From NCBI GenBank assembly GCA_004794785.1, contig SJOL01006493.1:391686-455685 (forward strand): a stretch of 64,000 bases of DNA. Reading direction: 5' to 3'. A program made the translations under genes and the position numbers. Position 1 is the stretch's first letter. Every line of letters starts with the position of its first letter. The notes under the pieces were generated by a model. That model saw only the letters and a list, made by a program, of their open reading frames with translations. It had not been told where the DNA came from and searched no databases. This DNA is from Opisthorchis felineus (Eukaryota > Platyhelminthes > Trematoda > Opisthorchiida > Opisthorchiidae). Below are positions 1 to 12,101 of the stretch, piece by piece.

Positions 1-150
1 AGAACCCATTTCAAAGCACTACTAGACACTTTTCTATGCAAGTCCTCGTGCTGGAAAACATACTGCCCAACGCTGAGAACTTAAAGAGTAGTGCTACACC
101 CTTTTTTCGCTTGTGCCTTTCAGCTGAACGACAACCGCAGAACGACAGGA

Positions 151-209
151 ACACAACCGACCCGGGAAACTTGGGCAAAAGCCTCGATCCTGTGTATCAA
201 TCCGTGAAT
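151..209 (+). repeat. 59-bp dispersed repeat, copy 1 (inverted relative to 21919-21977)
   Basis: The segment around CGACCCGGGAAACTTGGGCA through TGTGTATCAATCCGTGAAT recurs in reverse complement at 21919-21977 with about three mismatches. In this copy the 9-bp unit ATCCGTGAA is present three times in tandem (about 200-224). Origin unknown. Confidence 0.75.
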
Positions 210-231
210 CCGTGAATCCGTGAAACGCTAT

Positions 232-1760
232 CCCTGGTCCCACAATTTGAGAGTTAGAACATGTGTGGCGACTTGTTCTGTAAAAACGGAAATGTACTGG
301 CGTTTTCCGCAAAAAAATGCTGAGTTAAGATCAATTTTTTAGAGCCAAAAGCTCTGGTAAGGATACGAATTACCCACCCGCCTGGGTGTGAACGCCACAG
401 CCTTATCCCAGCCCTCGTACAGCAATAAGGTACAAACATCCGAAAAATGTCATGCCACATCGGCCGCACGTGGTGCTCTTAACTTGGTCGCCTCAGCTGC
501 CGCTAAAACAGGATAAAGCTTACGCATGCCCTCTTACTCTTTCACATGCTTTTTCTCCCCCCTCTCCCCACCCCATTAATAACTCTCTCCTTGTAGGCTC
601 TTCGGTTAGGACTGCTGACTTGGTTCGTTTCGCAACGGTTGTGCAAGCACTATCTGCCCATTATCTGACGTTGACATCCGCAGGCAGCTCAAAGTTAATT
701 TCATACCGCAGAGCCAAGTCTACCTGGTCCACTTCAATGTTTGCCCTCTGAAGCAAGCAGGAAAGCGAGCTACTCTTGCTCTCATACTAGGCTTAATTGA
801 CGGTGATATGTGTTGCGTATCAAAACCAATAATTCAAATGCAAACATAGTGGTTAAGGTGACCACCCCATCACTCTCCATTTGCTTTTGGTGGCACGCCT
901 TTGGTGATCCAGAGGTTGCATGATATAGAAGATTATGTGTCGGCCTAGGTCACCGGGCGAAAGGATCCTTGCTTGATCGGATACCCGCTGGTAGTTGTCT
1001 GAGTGCGATTCGTCGTGCAGCGTCTGTGACGGAGTCTCCTAAGCTGGAATCTGGGCGTTATCTGTCTGTCGTATCTGCTTACGCCCCAACTGACTATAGC
1101 TCTAAAAAATTTTATGACGCCTTGAATGCCTTGTAGCGGCATTCTAAAAGCTCAGCTATCGTTGTGGTTGCCATAAATCTGAATGCACAGGAGAGCAAGC
1201 TTACGGCTGGGTGTGGTGGTCAACATGGTTCGGACTTGGCACGTAAGGACAATGGCAAAAAATTGCTTTAGCTGTGAGCTGACCGCATGTTGTTTTGATG
1301 CGATACTAACTCTTGAGAAAGCGGAAAGCATCTGGCTACATTATGTCCTCCAAAAACTCGCCATCTATGAACTAAAATTAATCACGCTGACATTTATTAC
1401 CAATTTGGCGGATCAGAAAGCGACTAGCGCTGGTTTTGGAACTTATCAGAAATTATAAGTGCCATCTTCAGGATTCCTTCTCACCTGCTTCACTATCAGA
1501 TATAAACTCATTCGGGAACGAGATCGCCACCCCTTTGCACAGTGCTGGAAATTTGCCTGTGGCAGGGAGTTACCAGACCCGCTGGAGCACTGAACATCAG
1601 AGAGAACAGTGGCACTGTTTAAATTTCGCAGACTTCCCCACCGGCGCCGAAAATAATTTCGCTCAACGTCAAATGAACGTGAACTTGCGCGCCTACTGTG
1701 AATCCTTATGGACACGGAAACGAAAAAGGCTAAAAAGGGGCAGAATGCGCGAAGCCTAAT
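232..1760 (+). mobile_element. LINE (RTE/CR1-like) copy 1, decayed 5' part
   Basis: Matches the 5' half of the LINE at 27320-30757 in order. It has the leader (AACATGTGTGGCGACTTGTT near 256), the pyrimidine-rich block with CTCTCCTTGTAG (about 583-596), and an endonuclease start with CPLKQAGKRATLALILG and MCCVSKPIIQ, the remnant of the CVSETRIQ motif (about 740-830). Endonuclease remnants follow near 945-1260 and linker remnants at 1470-1700. Many stops and frameshifts break it. No reverse transcriptase is seen, so it is 3'-truncated or too decayed to read. Confidence 0.75.
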
Positions 1761-2019
1761 TTAGTTGACTCTTGCAGCAGGAACCCGTAAAGCGCCGTGG
1801 GGGAAACCATGAAGAATCAAAGTGGAGCAAATAGCATCAATAAGAAAAACGCCAAGAAAGCAGGGTCGGTTGTATGAGGCGGAAAAGTTTGAGGAAAAAC
1901 GCTCCCATAAATTAGAAACCCACTGTTGCGGTAAAACTGATACGTAGAAACGGGAGCGTTCAAAGCAACACTAGGTGTATGGCCCTCACAAATATAGACG
2001 TGGTGCCAGTTCCGCGAAT

Positions 2020-2402
2020 GATATGGGCATTGTCGGATAAGAACTGCTTCTCACAAACATCCCAGATGATTACTCCACGAGAAAATTCCCAATATGTAAT
2101 CATCCTTGGCTGGCCTCTTCAAATGTAGACATTTCATGTTATATGAGCTTAGCACTGCCTGCGCCTCTAAACCCATTCGCTGTGAAACAGCTACCCTACC
2201 CAAATCCTTTGGTCATATAACTGCGCAAATAATCCCCGTAAACCCAGATGACGCAAATGAATCCCTGTTGCCTGTTCAGCCAAACACATTGGCATCGTGG
2301 GCTCAGAACTGCTCTCCAAAAATATATCAGCTGATCACTCAACCAGAAAATTTTGTCCGAAATATGCCGAACATTGGCTCGCCTCCTCAAAGATAGGCAG
2401 TT
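2020..2402 (+). repeat. Degenerate two-copy direct repeat
   Basis: The segment at about 2026-2140 (from GGCATTGTCGGATAAGAACTG to the GTAGACATTTCA region) is repeated at about 2290-2403 (from GGCATCGTGGGCTCAGAACTG to the ATAGGCAGTTCA region), about 264 bp apart with moderate divergence. No function recognised. Confidence 0.6.
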
Positions 2403-2403
2403 C

Positions 2404-5400
2404 ACTTTATTTTTAATCTATTAATTTCTTCTCTATCTCCTCACTCTTTCACTAAGCGCTGCTATAAGATGTGTTGCCTCGACCAATGCGCATGGTTCAC
2501 ATTCGTCATCTGGAGTACTAAGAGCACCACTTTTCAAGCCACAATCAAATGATAAAAACGTCCGCAATCCTGGCTCTGGCGCAATGCACCAATGAAGCAC
2601 CACCCTTGGCTTCTTATAAAAGGCTCTCCAACTACTGTCCATGTATGGTATACCTGTTGGTTACAACTGTGTAATTACGCCCGGGTCCGACTTGGTGCGT
2701 TAGGCAGCAAATGTCCTCGTCAAGTTAACCCGTTTGTGTGCGCTTAGTGGATGGTTACAACAACGCGAATGCCCGTTCTGTTGAGAAATGCAGCCCCACG
2801 AGTGAATGTTCGGCGGATCCAGGTAAATAAAATAAAGAAGAATGAAACCACCTAGGTTTTTTGTCTAATTACAGAAAAAACTTCTGCAGTGTTCATTAGG
2901 AACAATCTCAAAGCTGGTTCAAAATAACTGCTTGGCCAGTTTGCTCAATGGGTTGGAAAATTTGGCTTGCAAAAGTTTCTAAAGGACATTTGGTAATTTC
3001 AAGGGTTTCTTTCTTCAAGAATTGGAACTGTATATGGAAGTTTGGTCAAGAAAGTGCAGCCAATCTGTGCTGAAAACCCGAGATGCACATGGAAGCCAAT
3101 TCGTCCCTATTGAGAAGCACCAGCATTGCGCATCTAACAAAACCCGAGGATGTCTTGGACTGGCGAACACCCTTTGGCCGCCGACCGGCAGTGTGACTAA
3201 TTTACGCTTGGACAGGATAAAGCACCGCCCGTCCGTCACTCACGAAATCTGTATAGCGTCTAGTGCAGTGGACTTAAAAACCTTGAGTTAATAAATGAGC
3301 AGACCTAATGAGCTGGCATGCAGGATGCATTTATGGGTACCAGGTGCGTGATAGAGTACCTCGCAGAAAACAGCGTATTGGTATTTTTTCGCATGGTTTG
3401 CAGCATGTTTGATGAGCCAAAATAGTAAAAAAGCTGTGTCAAGAGGGTCGCAACATACTGATATTTGGGAAATCCACTTGATGCACCAGCATATTCACAA
3501 GTAACTTCAAAAATCAGGACGAATGCAATGTTAGTGTGGTAATCCAAGGAATAGCAGCACACCTTGTAGTACAAGTTAAATAATTCGATAAAAAATACAT
3601 GTAAACGGATCTCCGTGATTCACTAATTAAAAGTGCAGATGCAACGTTTTTTCACAAACAGCGCCATTCTGTGCTTTGATCAAAACGCCACCGATAACCA
3701 CTTGGTCGTGACTAGTAATCGTCAGCCAATAGTGTGAATAGTTGACCGCAGTCTCAGCTCGAGTGAGTGCCACTGTCACGCCCCCACCAATCTAACAGCT
3801 ACTTGAAAGTCAACCGCACGTTGATATGTTTTTCTTTTTTCCATGATTCCAATTATGTTATGCACAACAAAGTTTGTTGCGGTGGTCAAAACGTCAACCT
3901 ATGCAAAACTGCAGCTAATTTTGTATATTTCTGCCGCCAATCAACCTAGTTAAAAGTTACACACAGCACACACACCATCCGATCTTGTTTATCGACTACA
4001 TTATTCATTCGTACAGCAAAAGACAACTTGCTTCGCACACCTGACATGTTCCAACTTCTCTTTTACAGACCGACCTCAAACCCTATCCTTTGCTTACTTT
4101 AAAAAGCCGTTTCGCCTCACAGAAGCCAACAACGACCAGAAATTTAATTTGTTTGTTATTCCATCACAAGATGCTCACTAACTTGACAACATTGCACTAT
4201 ATGCTGGCTTCTGTCTTCGTCAAAAGCGTTTTTTTCGCCAGCGCAGTTACTCGTAATCACTTATCTAGGAAGTCGTGTAGAACACAAGTGCCGAGACAGA
4301 GGTCCTTTACGAATCCATTCTCAGACTGAATGTTGTTTATAATAGACAGCGGAGTGAGATCTTTTGTTTTTTGTCCTTGTCAGAGCGCAGTAGATATAGT
4401 CGAATTTAGTAGTCACCCGGCAAAATACCTTCAGCCTAGCGTTGCAATAACCGGGGCAGCTAAGAAGTCAACCAACAACATGGTGGTCAGGGTGTGAAAG
4501 ATCAATACGGAAACAAATATTAAACTCTGTTATGAGAAGCACTGATTTAGTCCGACGAATGCAAGCAGTGAGTAATATGTTTCCCATTTTCAGTCAAACG
4601 TTGCACCGCCGTTAGTGTGTAATGGGAAAAAAGTCGCCCCGTCAATTTACGGTTTATCCCGGTGGTTTTATATTCTACGCACTTACTTAAGTTAAGAGGA
4701 CACTGAACTGTAAGAAATTCTATCGCTCCGTCGTCCATTGCCCGAAAACTTACCAGCACATTATTTCTTTGAATTTGAGGCGAATTACTTACAGCTAGGA
4801 TCACTAGCTTTGTCTGATACTCCACTGCAAGGGTTTTTGTCCCCACCAAGAGGAGTCGAGGCGGAACAGAGTCATTGGTGCTTGCTGCTTTTTTGCAAAC
4901 TGCTCCACACAGTCATCCTTCTTGTATTTGGTTAACGCAATCTCAGAGGCTCGGGCCGATGAGGAATTTGCGGTTGCCAGTTTCTCAGCGAAGTCCACCA
5001 AAGTCAAGTCCACAGCTTACTTAGTCATGCCTATTGGTGTCCGGCGAATAGAAACGATCCCTCAGGAACTACGAGGTTTTTGAGGTCACCACTACATGGC
5101 TACAAGTGTCTGTATGCAAATTCTCTTTATGAGTGGTTTGGTTAGGTAAGCGAAGTTCCAAGGTCAAGAAATACCTCGAGTTGAAAACCACTGCCCAAAT
5201 AAACGTTGCAACGACCACGCTTCTTGCGGCGTCATCCCTATTCCAATTGGCTGAAATCTCAATGACGGAAGAATTAGAAATTGGTGGTCTAGCAGGCTGG
5301 ATGTTTATGATTGAGCCTGTTGAGCGTAGCAGGGAATCGTCATGGGGTAGTAATTGGTGAAGATATACATGAAGAACAGTTTTTTCTGGTCTAATTGATG

Positions 5401-5754
5401 CACAGAGTTTCTTATTTTTACGGCACTTTGGTACAGCCTGCTTAAGACGTATGCCATCATCCATCTTGGTCGTAAATATCAGTATTGGACAATTTATGGT
5501 GATTATCGTAAACTCTTCGATAAAAGGTGGATATTCTGATCAACACAAAGTAGAAGGTGAATATCACTATTACCACAACCTTTTGGATTCTCATTTTTGT
5601 CAGATATTCCAAATGCGGTTTTTCTCTTTTAACTTGCACTACTAAACAAGCATTCAGTAGTGATATTTTATCCAACATATGGGTAGCTTCACCATTTCCG
5701 TTGGTGGGCGTGACCTATATATTCGTCCGCGCACTCCCGTGAGGCACACTCGTT
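2404..5754. other. No gene recognised
   Basis: Only short open frames with no recognisable family in either strand. The longest is a 131-codon minus-strand frame at 5069-5464 without known motifs. Presumably intergenic or decayed repeat. Confidence 0.5.
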
Positions 5755-8324
5755 ATGGCTTCCTCTACTACACGGTAAGTCGTTGCAGTTGCTCCTGCCT
5801 CCGCTGAAGGGTACACAGTGAGCGTTGCCATCCTGTTCGGTGAAAACCTGGGTAGCCGCCTATTCCGCAACGTCCACGAACTTGCGCACTACATCAAGCA
5901 GTTCGAGCGCATTTCAGGTTCGTACTACAGCGTGCGAACCTCGAAATCCAATCCTTCCGGTGACAAAAGGTTCATAAAGTACCAATGCCACCGGAAAGGT
6001 TTTGCACTTCCACCCAACGAGGGGAAAAGACGGCGACTGCTTGATCGCACGCACTGCGGGGCATACTTCAACGTTGGCAAGCTGGGTAATTCGTTAAGAA
6101 TTACCCGATTCAACATGATACACAACCACGAGCTTGTGGGTGCCGAAGCCTCCCGGTGGTTCAACCGTAACAGACGACTTACTCAGGAAGAATTGGAGGT
6201 TATACGGCCAATGCTGGAAAGCCGTACTGGTTGCTTCAATATCCGGTTCTACGTGAGGTCCAAATTCGGAAAATATCTAACCAACAGCGACGTTGGAAAC
6301 ATTCGGGCGCAGCACACATTTGGGCATAGCAATCCAAGTAAGTCCTATTTATTTTGCTAAACATATACTTTCTGAAGGTTACATCCTGGACTTGGAAGCC
6401 CAATACAATGAACAAGGAAGAGCCCGCTGTTTGCGGGATGAAAACGATAGGATTTCCCATTTTGTATTTTCAACCTCGGAAATGCTTCAACTTTTCCGAA
6501 GGTTCCCCGATTTTTTATTAATAGATAGCACTTTTTCGACTAACCAGCAGAACTATTTTTTGTACCGGCTACTTATTGTGGATGGCTGTCGAAAAAGTCT
6601 CCCTGTAGCCATTGGTTTTCTGTGGCGGGAGACTGAGAATGACGTGAGAACCTTCCTGCTGACTTTCCTCGAATTTGTTGGAGGTGGTTCTGACGTCAAG
6701 TGCATCATGTCTGATGGTGCACTGGCCATTGCTGACGCAATACGTAGCGTTTTCCCATTTGTCAATCATTTATTATGCAGAGTTCATATTATCCGCAACA
6801 TTATTGAACGTTTCCCACAGTCCAATTCGTTTAGACGTTTCTTTACGGCCATGCATACGTCCAACTTTTGGAGGTATTTAGCCTCCCTGGAACTCATTCG
6901 TGTAAATGACCCCACATTTTCATGTACCTTAATTCTCTCATTTTACCTAATGCTTCTAAATGGGCCAACTGCAGAATGCCGCGTGGATCAACCTATGGAA
7001 TACACGATACGAACATGGTCGAGGCAATGCACCGATGCCTCAAGATGGAGCTGCTGAACGGACGAATTGGACTTTGGGAAGCCATACGAGTATCGCGGAT
7101 GAGCGCGACGTACCTGATATGGAACCGTCAGAAAGCCATATCGGATGTGTCTCGTCGCGATCTCCGCATTGTGGGGCATCCTGAACTGGACGGCCTATGC
7201 CGTCGGCTGATGCCGTACGCCATCTCCAAAATGGCATCGTACTTGTGCTCAACGCATCCACTTACGGTTGTGAGCAGCGACGAGCACACCACTATAATGA
7301 GGGATAGCCAACAAGTGACAGTAAACCACGAAACCCGAACGTGCACATGCAAGAAATTTGTAGCGTTCGGAATTCCTTGTCGACATCTGCTGCACTTCGC
7401 CATGGAACATAACGTGGAGGCAACCGAAATGCCAGTCTGCTCCCGTTGGACTCGGGAGAACAACGGCGCAATCGCCGTTTCATTCCTATCCTCGGATGCG
7501 CCACGACGTGGAACCCAACCGCCGCGGGCCTCATTGAACATGGCCTTGAATTATGTTCGAGTACTGCATGAACGCTTTGATAATGAACGTTTCGACATGT
7601 TCGTTTCATGGCTTGGCAGTATGGTTGAGCATCCTGGTGCACAAGAATTGCAGCCGTTTACCTTCCCGCCCCACATCAACCAGACCACGGACACGAGCAT
7701 CGCAGAATACGACCAACTGCCGCAGGCTACACTCCTGAACTTGGATGCTCCCGCTCTCCAGCAGACGGAATTATTCGAAGGACTTGTCGCATCGCACGAA
7801 GAAAATGCTGCTGAAATTGCAAGCTTGGATGAGGAAGACACCGTTCCAGCCATCGACACTGATGACCGACGTACCGTTGCAGTGTATGACGCCAGGCACC
7901 ATCCTCGGGCGGAAGTCATCGACGGACCAGCTACCGGACCAACATTGCAAGAATTCCTGGAGGACGACAACGTGTGTGCAGACTGCGGCCTGGAAGATCC
8001 CGAGGAGAACGAAGGACGCACAGTCAACTGGGTGCAGTGTCCATATTGTGCACGTTGGTACCATCGAAGCTGCCTTCTTCAACCCCCCATTATAACGGTG
8101 TTTTGGTGGTGTTTTTGGGAGCAAACACTTGACTGAAATCAGATGTTGCGCTCTGCCGTCTATGCAAAGCTGATGGTGTAAATGCTTGCTTTAACCGTGC
8201 CGTTTCGATGTGCTTGCTTACTGATATGTGCTCCAATGCGTGTTGCTCAGTGTTTACTTGTTGCTGCCCGTTCGGAGCTCATTTACCATATGCCACAAGT
8301 TTGCATTTCCTCACTGTTTTTTAG
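5755..8324 (+). pseudogene. Mutator-like (MULE) transposase, broken: FAR1-like, DDE, SWIM, PHD
   Basis: A DNA transposase that would cut and paste its own element. The first frame (ATG 5755, in-frame TAA at 5776, then open to 6360) carries a FAR1/GCM-like zinc module: YYSVRTSK, CGAYFNV and the HNHEL motif. A shift near 6340 leads to the catalytic core: D of LLIDSTF (about 6524), D of IMSDGALA (about 6713) and the C-x2-H of LCRVHIIRN. A second shift near 6905-6925 leads to TNMVEAMHRCLK (E at about 7021), a SWIM finger CTCKKFVAFGIPCRH (about 7342) and a PHD-like finger CADCG...CPYCARWYHRSC (about 7975-8075). Its last Cys pair, CRLC (8154-8165), lies in a third frame open to 8324. The long uninterrupted stretches suggest fairly recent inactivation. 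No terminal inverted repeats were found by eye. Confidence 0.88.
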
Positions 8325-8971
8325 GTCCACCGCATAAAGCCAACCCCTCCTCAACGTGGCACGGTGGTGTAACCAGTGTATAACTGGGCTAACGGGGCTC
8401 TGGTACATAAGGTATCTGCAAAATTGCCTCATGTAATAATTATGCTTAATTTTATTTCAGGATGGAGGCTGGTTTCCGAAGAAGAAACGGGAATGAAAAT
8501 ATAACTAAGTGTTTCGCGGATGTACAGTGGCCGATGAAGAGAACACCAGTGAAAAGAATTTTTTAATGTTATCTCTCACAGGAATTGTACGCGCACAATA
8601 AATACCTGTCTTACGACTGCATGGCTATACATAGTAGATGGGTTGCGATTTAGTTATCACGGAATAATGTTGTCAACATTGTCATCGCGTTCATTTGGAA
8701 ACCCTGAAATAAGTTATACATGAGGCAAATTTGGCATCTAACTGTCAGCGAATTCGTCGTACGCCTACCGAACGAGATGACCGTCAAAATACAAACCAGT
8801 AATGTGTACGGGAATCGTCGGCCTTTTTGCAGTATATACGTGGATTGTGCTGGTGCAGTATGGTCCCTCCTTGAGTTGCAGATGCAATTATTGTACGTTA
8901 TGTGAATACACTGGTAATGTGTCAACCGTGCAATTAGCCGGAGAGTACGTAGTAAAATATGTAATATCATT
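8325..8971. other. No gene recognised
   Basis: Downstream flank of the MULE pseudogene. I looked for a match to the 5' flank that could be a terminal inverted repeat and saw none by eye. Confidence 0.4.
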
Positions 8972-9205
8972 GGCAAATACGGAGTGTAACTGTAACAAAC
9001 AAGAAGACATCTATAGCGCTGCACATAGACCGACAAAGGTTGCATTGATTAAAAATCCTACGGAACCTTTCAGGAACTGGTCACGGGCCACGAAATGTAA
9101 AACTTTGGCAACTAGCGAGTTTAACTGTGACCAACAAGAAGAAGACTAAAGGGCTGCCCATACACAAACGAATCTTACATTGTTTATAAAGTTCTATGGA
9201 GCCAT
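8972..9205 (+). repeat. Degenerate tandem duplication, period about 135 bp
   Basis: The unit at about 8972-9075 (GGCAAATACGGAGTGTAACT... CAAACAAGAAGAC...) is repeated at about 9107-9205 (GGCAACTAGCGAGTTTAACT... CCAACAAGAAGAAGAC...). No coding content recognised. Confidence 0.6.
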
Positions 9206-11481
9206 TAGTGAACTCCTCTCTTTCCCCGAAATTTGCAATGTGTAATGCTTGTTCATGCAAGATAATAGACTTAGTAATGCGGCAGTTTTTGACGAACCAA
9301 GGGAATAAGTAATACACCAATGTATTCCATAAATGGCGTTCATTGTTGCAGTGTATGCTTGTAGTGTGCTGGCACAGTTAGGTCACATGTAATATACAAA
9401 TATACATACATACATATACATATGCAATACAAATCATGCGAAACAAAATCACGGGAAATCAAGTGTGTATCCGCGAGGTAACAGGCTGATGAATGTGTCA
9501 CGCTTTCGCTTACCATGCGGACAAATAACACACTAATACATTCAGACGTGCGCATATTGCGGCGATTGTGGCTTCGTACTTTTCACCGTTTGCTAATCGG
9601 AAAAAACTGCTGCATTTTACGGCTGATGTTCACTGTGGGCCATGTTCTCCTCCGAAAACCCTGGTTTACGTACGCCAATGCAGACAGTTTAATGCCTGGT
9701 CAGCATTCTCCCCTTGTTATCGCAAGCTTCGATGTTAGCTGTTTGCAGCGCGTGGAGCGTCACATTTAGGGCCCCTGTACTGGACACCGTTTGAAGATTG
9801 GCGGTGAGCATACTTTCGTTTAGTTCCTTGGTTTTACGGGGGAGAGGGATTCCCATGTGAAATTATAACAAAGGTTGGTTGATGAACACAACAGAACATG
9901 TTTTCGGCAAATTTTTTTGCAAGTCGTACGTTAGCGGATGATCACGCGGAAACATTGGATGCAAATGAATGAGCACGACGTACATGAAACAACTGGTTAT
10001 CGTCATGAATAGGAAGACTTGAGTTTGGCAAGAGCATGCAGTGCTGTTATCGTGTGGTCTGTGCAGGATGGATAATGGGGGAGGTTAGCTGGACCATGAC
10101 AAGTCCAACATGCAATCAATGCTTTTTGGTAGTGTGCAGTGTTGTACTGTGGTAGTATACTGTGGTACCTCATTTGAAACCGAAAAATAAGGGATTTTGG
10201 TAACATTGCAGTCAACTTGTTATTCTTTCACACTGCATACACCTCAATAAATGAAGCATTTTGCATCCGGACCATGGAGTGAACCCAAAATATAATGACA
10301 TCGCAGTGAGTGCGGCCTACATCAACATGAGTGCGAATCTGGAAATGACAACCGTCGTAGCTAGGGACAAAGGAACCACATTTCATAGTGCAGCATTGAT
10401 AGTGGCGTGAATGTTTCATACCGGTTGTTTGTCAAATTTAATGGTATGCAGAACTCATGCAAACAAAATGTGAAATAAAAGGAACCGATGCTACATGCGA
10501 AGTACGCACCATCAATTATTACTAGTGCAGTGCTGTAGGTAATGAAGAGGCTAATGATGATGATGTCAACATCAACTTTTAGAACTCGACCATCATCGTA
10601 GGTCGTCCTTCTCTTCCATTGAAGTTTGTCACTATCAACTTTACCGCTTGTCCTCCTATGTATTCGCATGGATATCAACACATGCGCTGACTAAAATACT
10701 GCTCTTTTGTAGGACTAGATGATACAGTTAATAGGCTGCGCTAATTGGGGCTTAGGCGACATTTGACAGTAGATAGACCCGTTTTCAGTTTACCCTACCT
10801 ATGCTGAGGTACCCAATGTTTAGGTGATAATTTTGTGTGCAATCTCGTTTATGCGGGATAGATGGCTGTCGCAATGCGAGGGTATTTTCCATGAATAAGT
10901 AGCACAGCGTTCAAAGCAAACGACGGAATCGTTGCAACATTACCTGTAGTGAGGCATTTTGCACGGAGAGTTTGAAGCTTACAAACATCTGTGGCAACAC
11001 ATGAGCGAAGTTGTCAACCGGCAACGTTGACTTCTTTTGTTATCGGGTGGGGTTGTGGTTTGGGCAAACATTAACGAGATGATCTCATGTAAACGTGTAA
11101 CAGAGATAGATTGATGATGAGTTTGTTCCGAAACTACAAATCGACGCTCTCACACAAACGTCGATCTCAATCCATAATTCCCAATCAAATCTACACCGAT
11201 GTTCGTGGTTAATGGCAGTGGTGGACAGGTAATGGTGTTCCATTGCTCTCACAGTTGACCAAATTAAGAAATCCACTTAACATGGCGAGCTTTCGTTACT
11301 TAAGAGGTGGCATCTAGACCTGCTTCGCTCGATCACTTTATGCCTACTGGCTAGATCGGTAAAACGGTAAAACGTGTCTCATACCACCGTTACCTACTGT
11401 TCAGTACCAGGGAACTGTTTTTTCTAACTCATCGCAACAATAGAGATCTTCCATCCGTCCTATGTGAATAAACAAAACACC
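9206..11481. other. No gene recognised; AT-rich microsatellite
   Basis: Contains a short TACA/TATA microsatellite at about 9395-9425 and a TGATGATGATG run at about 10555-10565. No coding or RNA feature is supported. Confidence 0.5.
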
Positions 11482-11783
11482 GCAAACAGAAATGGGCTTG
11501 TTGGTACATTGGTAAACCTCGGATGATTTTGAAAAAATGATTTCAGTATGGAGGTCATATCATTTTTCCATCAAGGCTGTTTACCGAACACCACGTTAGC
11601 CTACACTCGCAATCCACAAGCTCCTAACACGAACCATATAGGTGCATTTTATCACCGGTGGATGCACGGCAAACAGAAATAAGCCTGTTTGGACACTGTT
11701 ACATCATGGATGAATTTGGGAAACAATCGAGGCTGTTTACCAAGCACCACATTCACCTACGGTTGCAATCAACAAGCACCTAA
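11482..11783 (+). repeat. Degenerate two-unit direct repeat next to the inverted-repeat element
   Basis: Unit 1 (11482-11627) runs from GCAAACAGAAATGGGCTTGT to CACAAGCTCCTAA. Unit 2 (11669-11783) runs from GCAAACAGAAATAAGCCTGT to AACAAGCACCTAA. Unit 2 lacks about 30 bp in the middle. Both share GGCTGTTTACC followed by an ACACCAC/GCACCAC segment. Confidence 0.65.
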
Positions 11784-11821
11784 TTACTCTTACTGACGGT
11801 TTACCTAGCTGTCAACCATAC

Positions 11822-12101
11822 AAAGGTCATCCGAAAGACCATCTGCACGGTGAACATTGTTCACCAGCGACGGTTTTCGTCAACACCGAGCTTGCTGATT
11901 ACATTGACCTACTTTCATCGTGACAGTTGGAAACATCCAAACTGCGATGAATACCACGAAAATAGGTCAGTGTTATCCGGTTTCGCTCGCTTTGCAGTGC
12001 GGGCTTGCGTGACAGTTGGAAACCTCCTAATTCCCGATGTTGACGAAAACCGTCGCTGGTGAACAGTGTTCACCGTGCAGATGGTCATTCGGATGACCTT
12101 T
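11822..12101. mobile_element. MITE-like element with 64-bp terminal inverted repeats
   Basis: The left arm 11822-11885 and right arm 12038-12101 are reverse complements over 64 bp with about two mismatches, containing GGTGAACA, TTCACCAGCGACGG and TTTTCGTCAACA. The 152-bp loop contains GTGACAGTTGGAAAC twice (about 11920 and 12010). There is no coding capacity. Long inverted arms around a short loop fit a non-autonomous Mutator-like or foldback MITE. The related autonomous element is not identified, and the MULE at 5.8-8.3 kb has no visible link. Confidence 0.75.

Noticed and set aside
5069..5464. 131-codon minus-strand frame upstream of the MULE
   Set aside because: No motif, no homologous copy in the window and low-complexity start; likely chance.
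5775..5818. 43-bp micro-intron (GTAAGT...ACAG) in the MULE 5' end
   Set aside because: Tempting because it would remove the TAA at 5776, but none of the available acceptors restores the downstream frame from ATG 5755.
6331..6400. Intron at the MULE frame change (GTAAGT at about 6340)
   Set aside because: The sequence on both sides is continuous with the expected protein without loss; a one-base indel explains it better, though splicing cannot be excluded.
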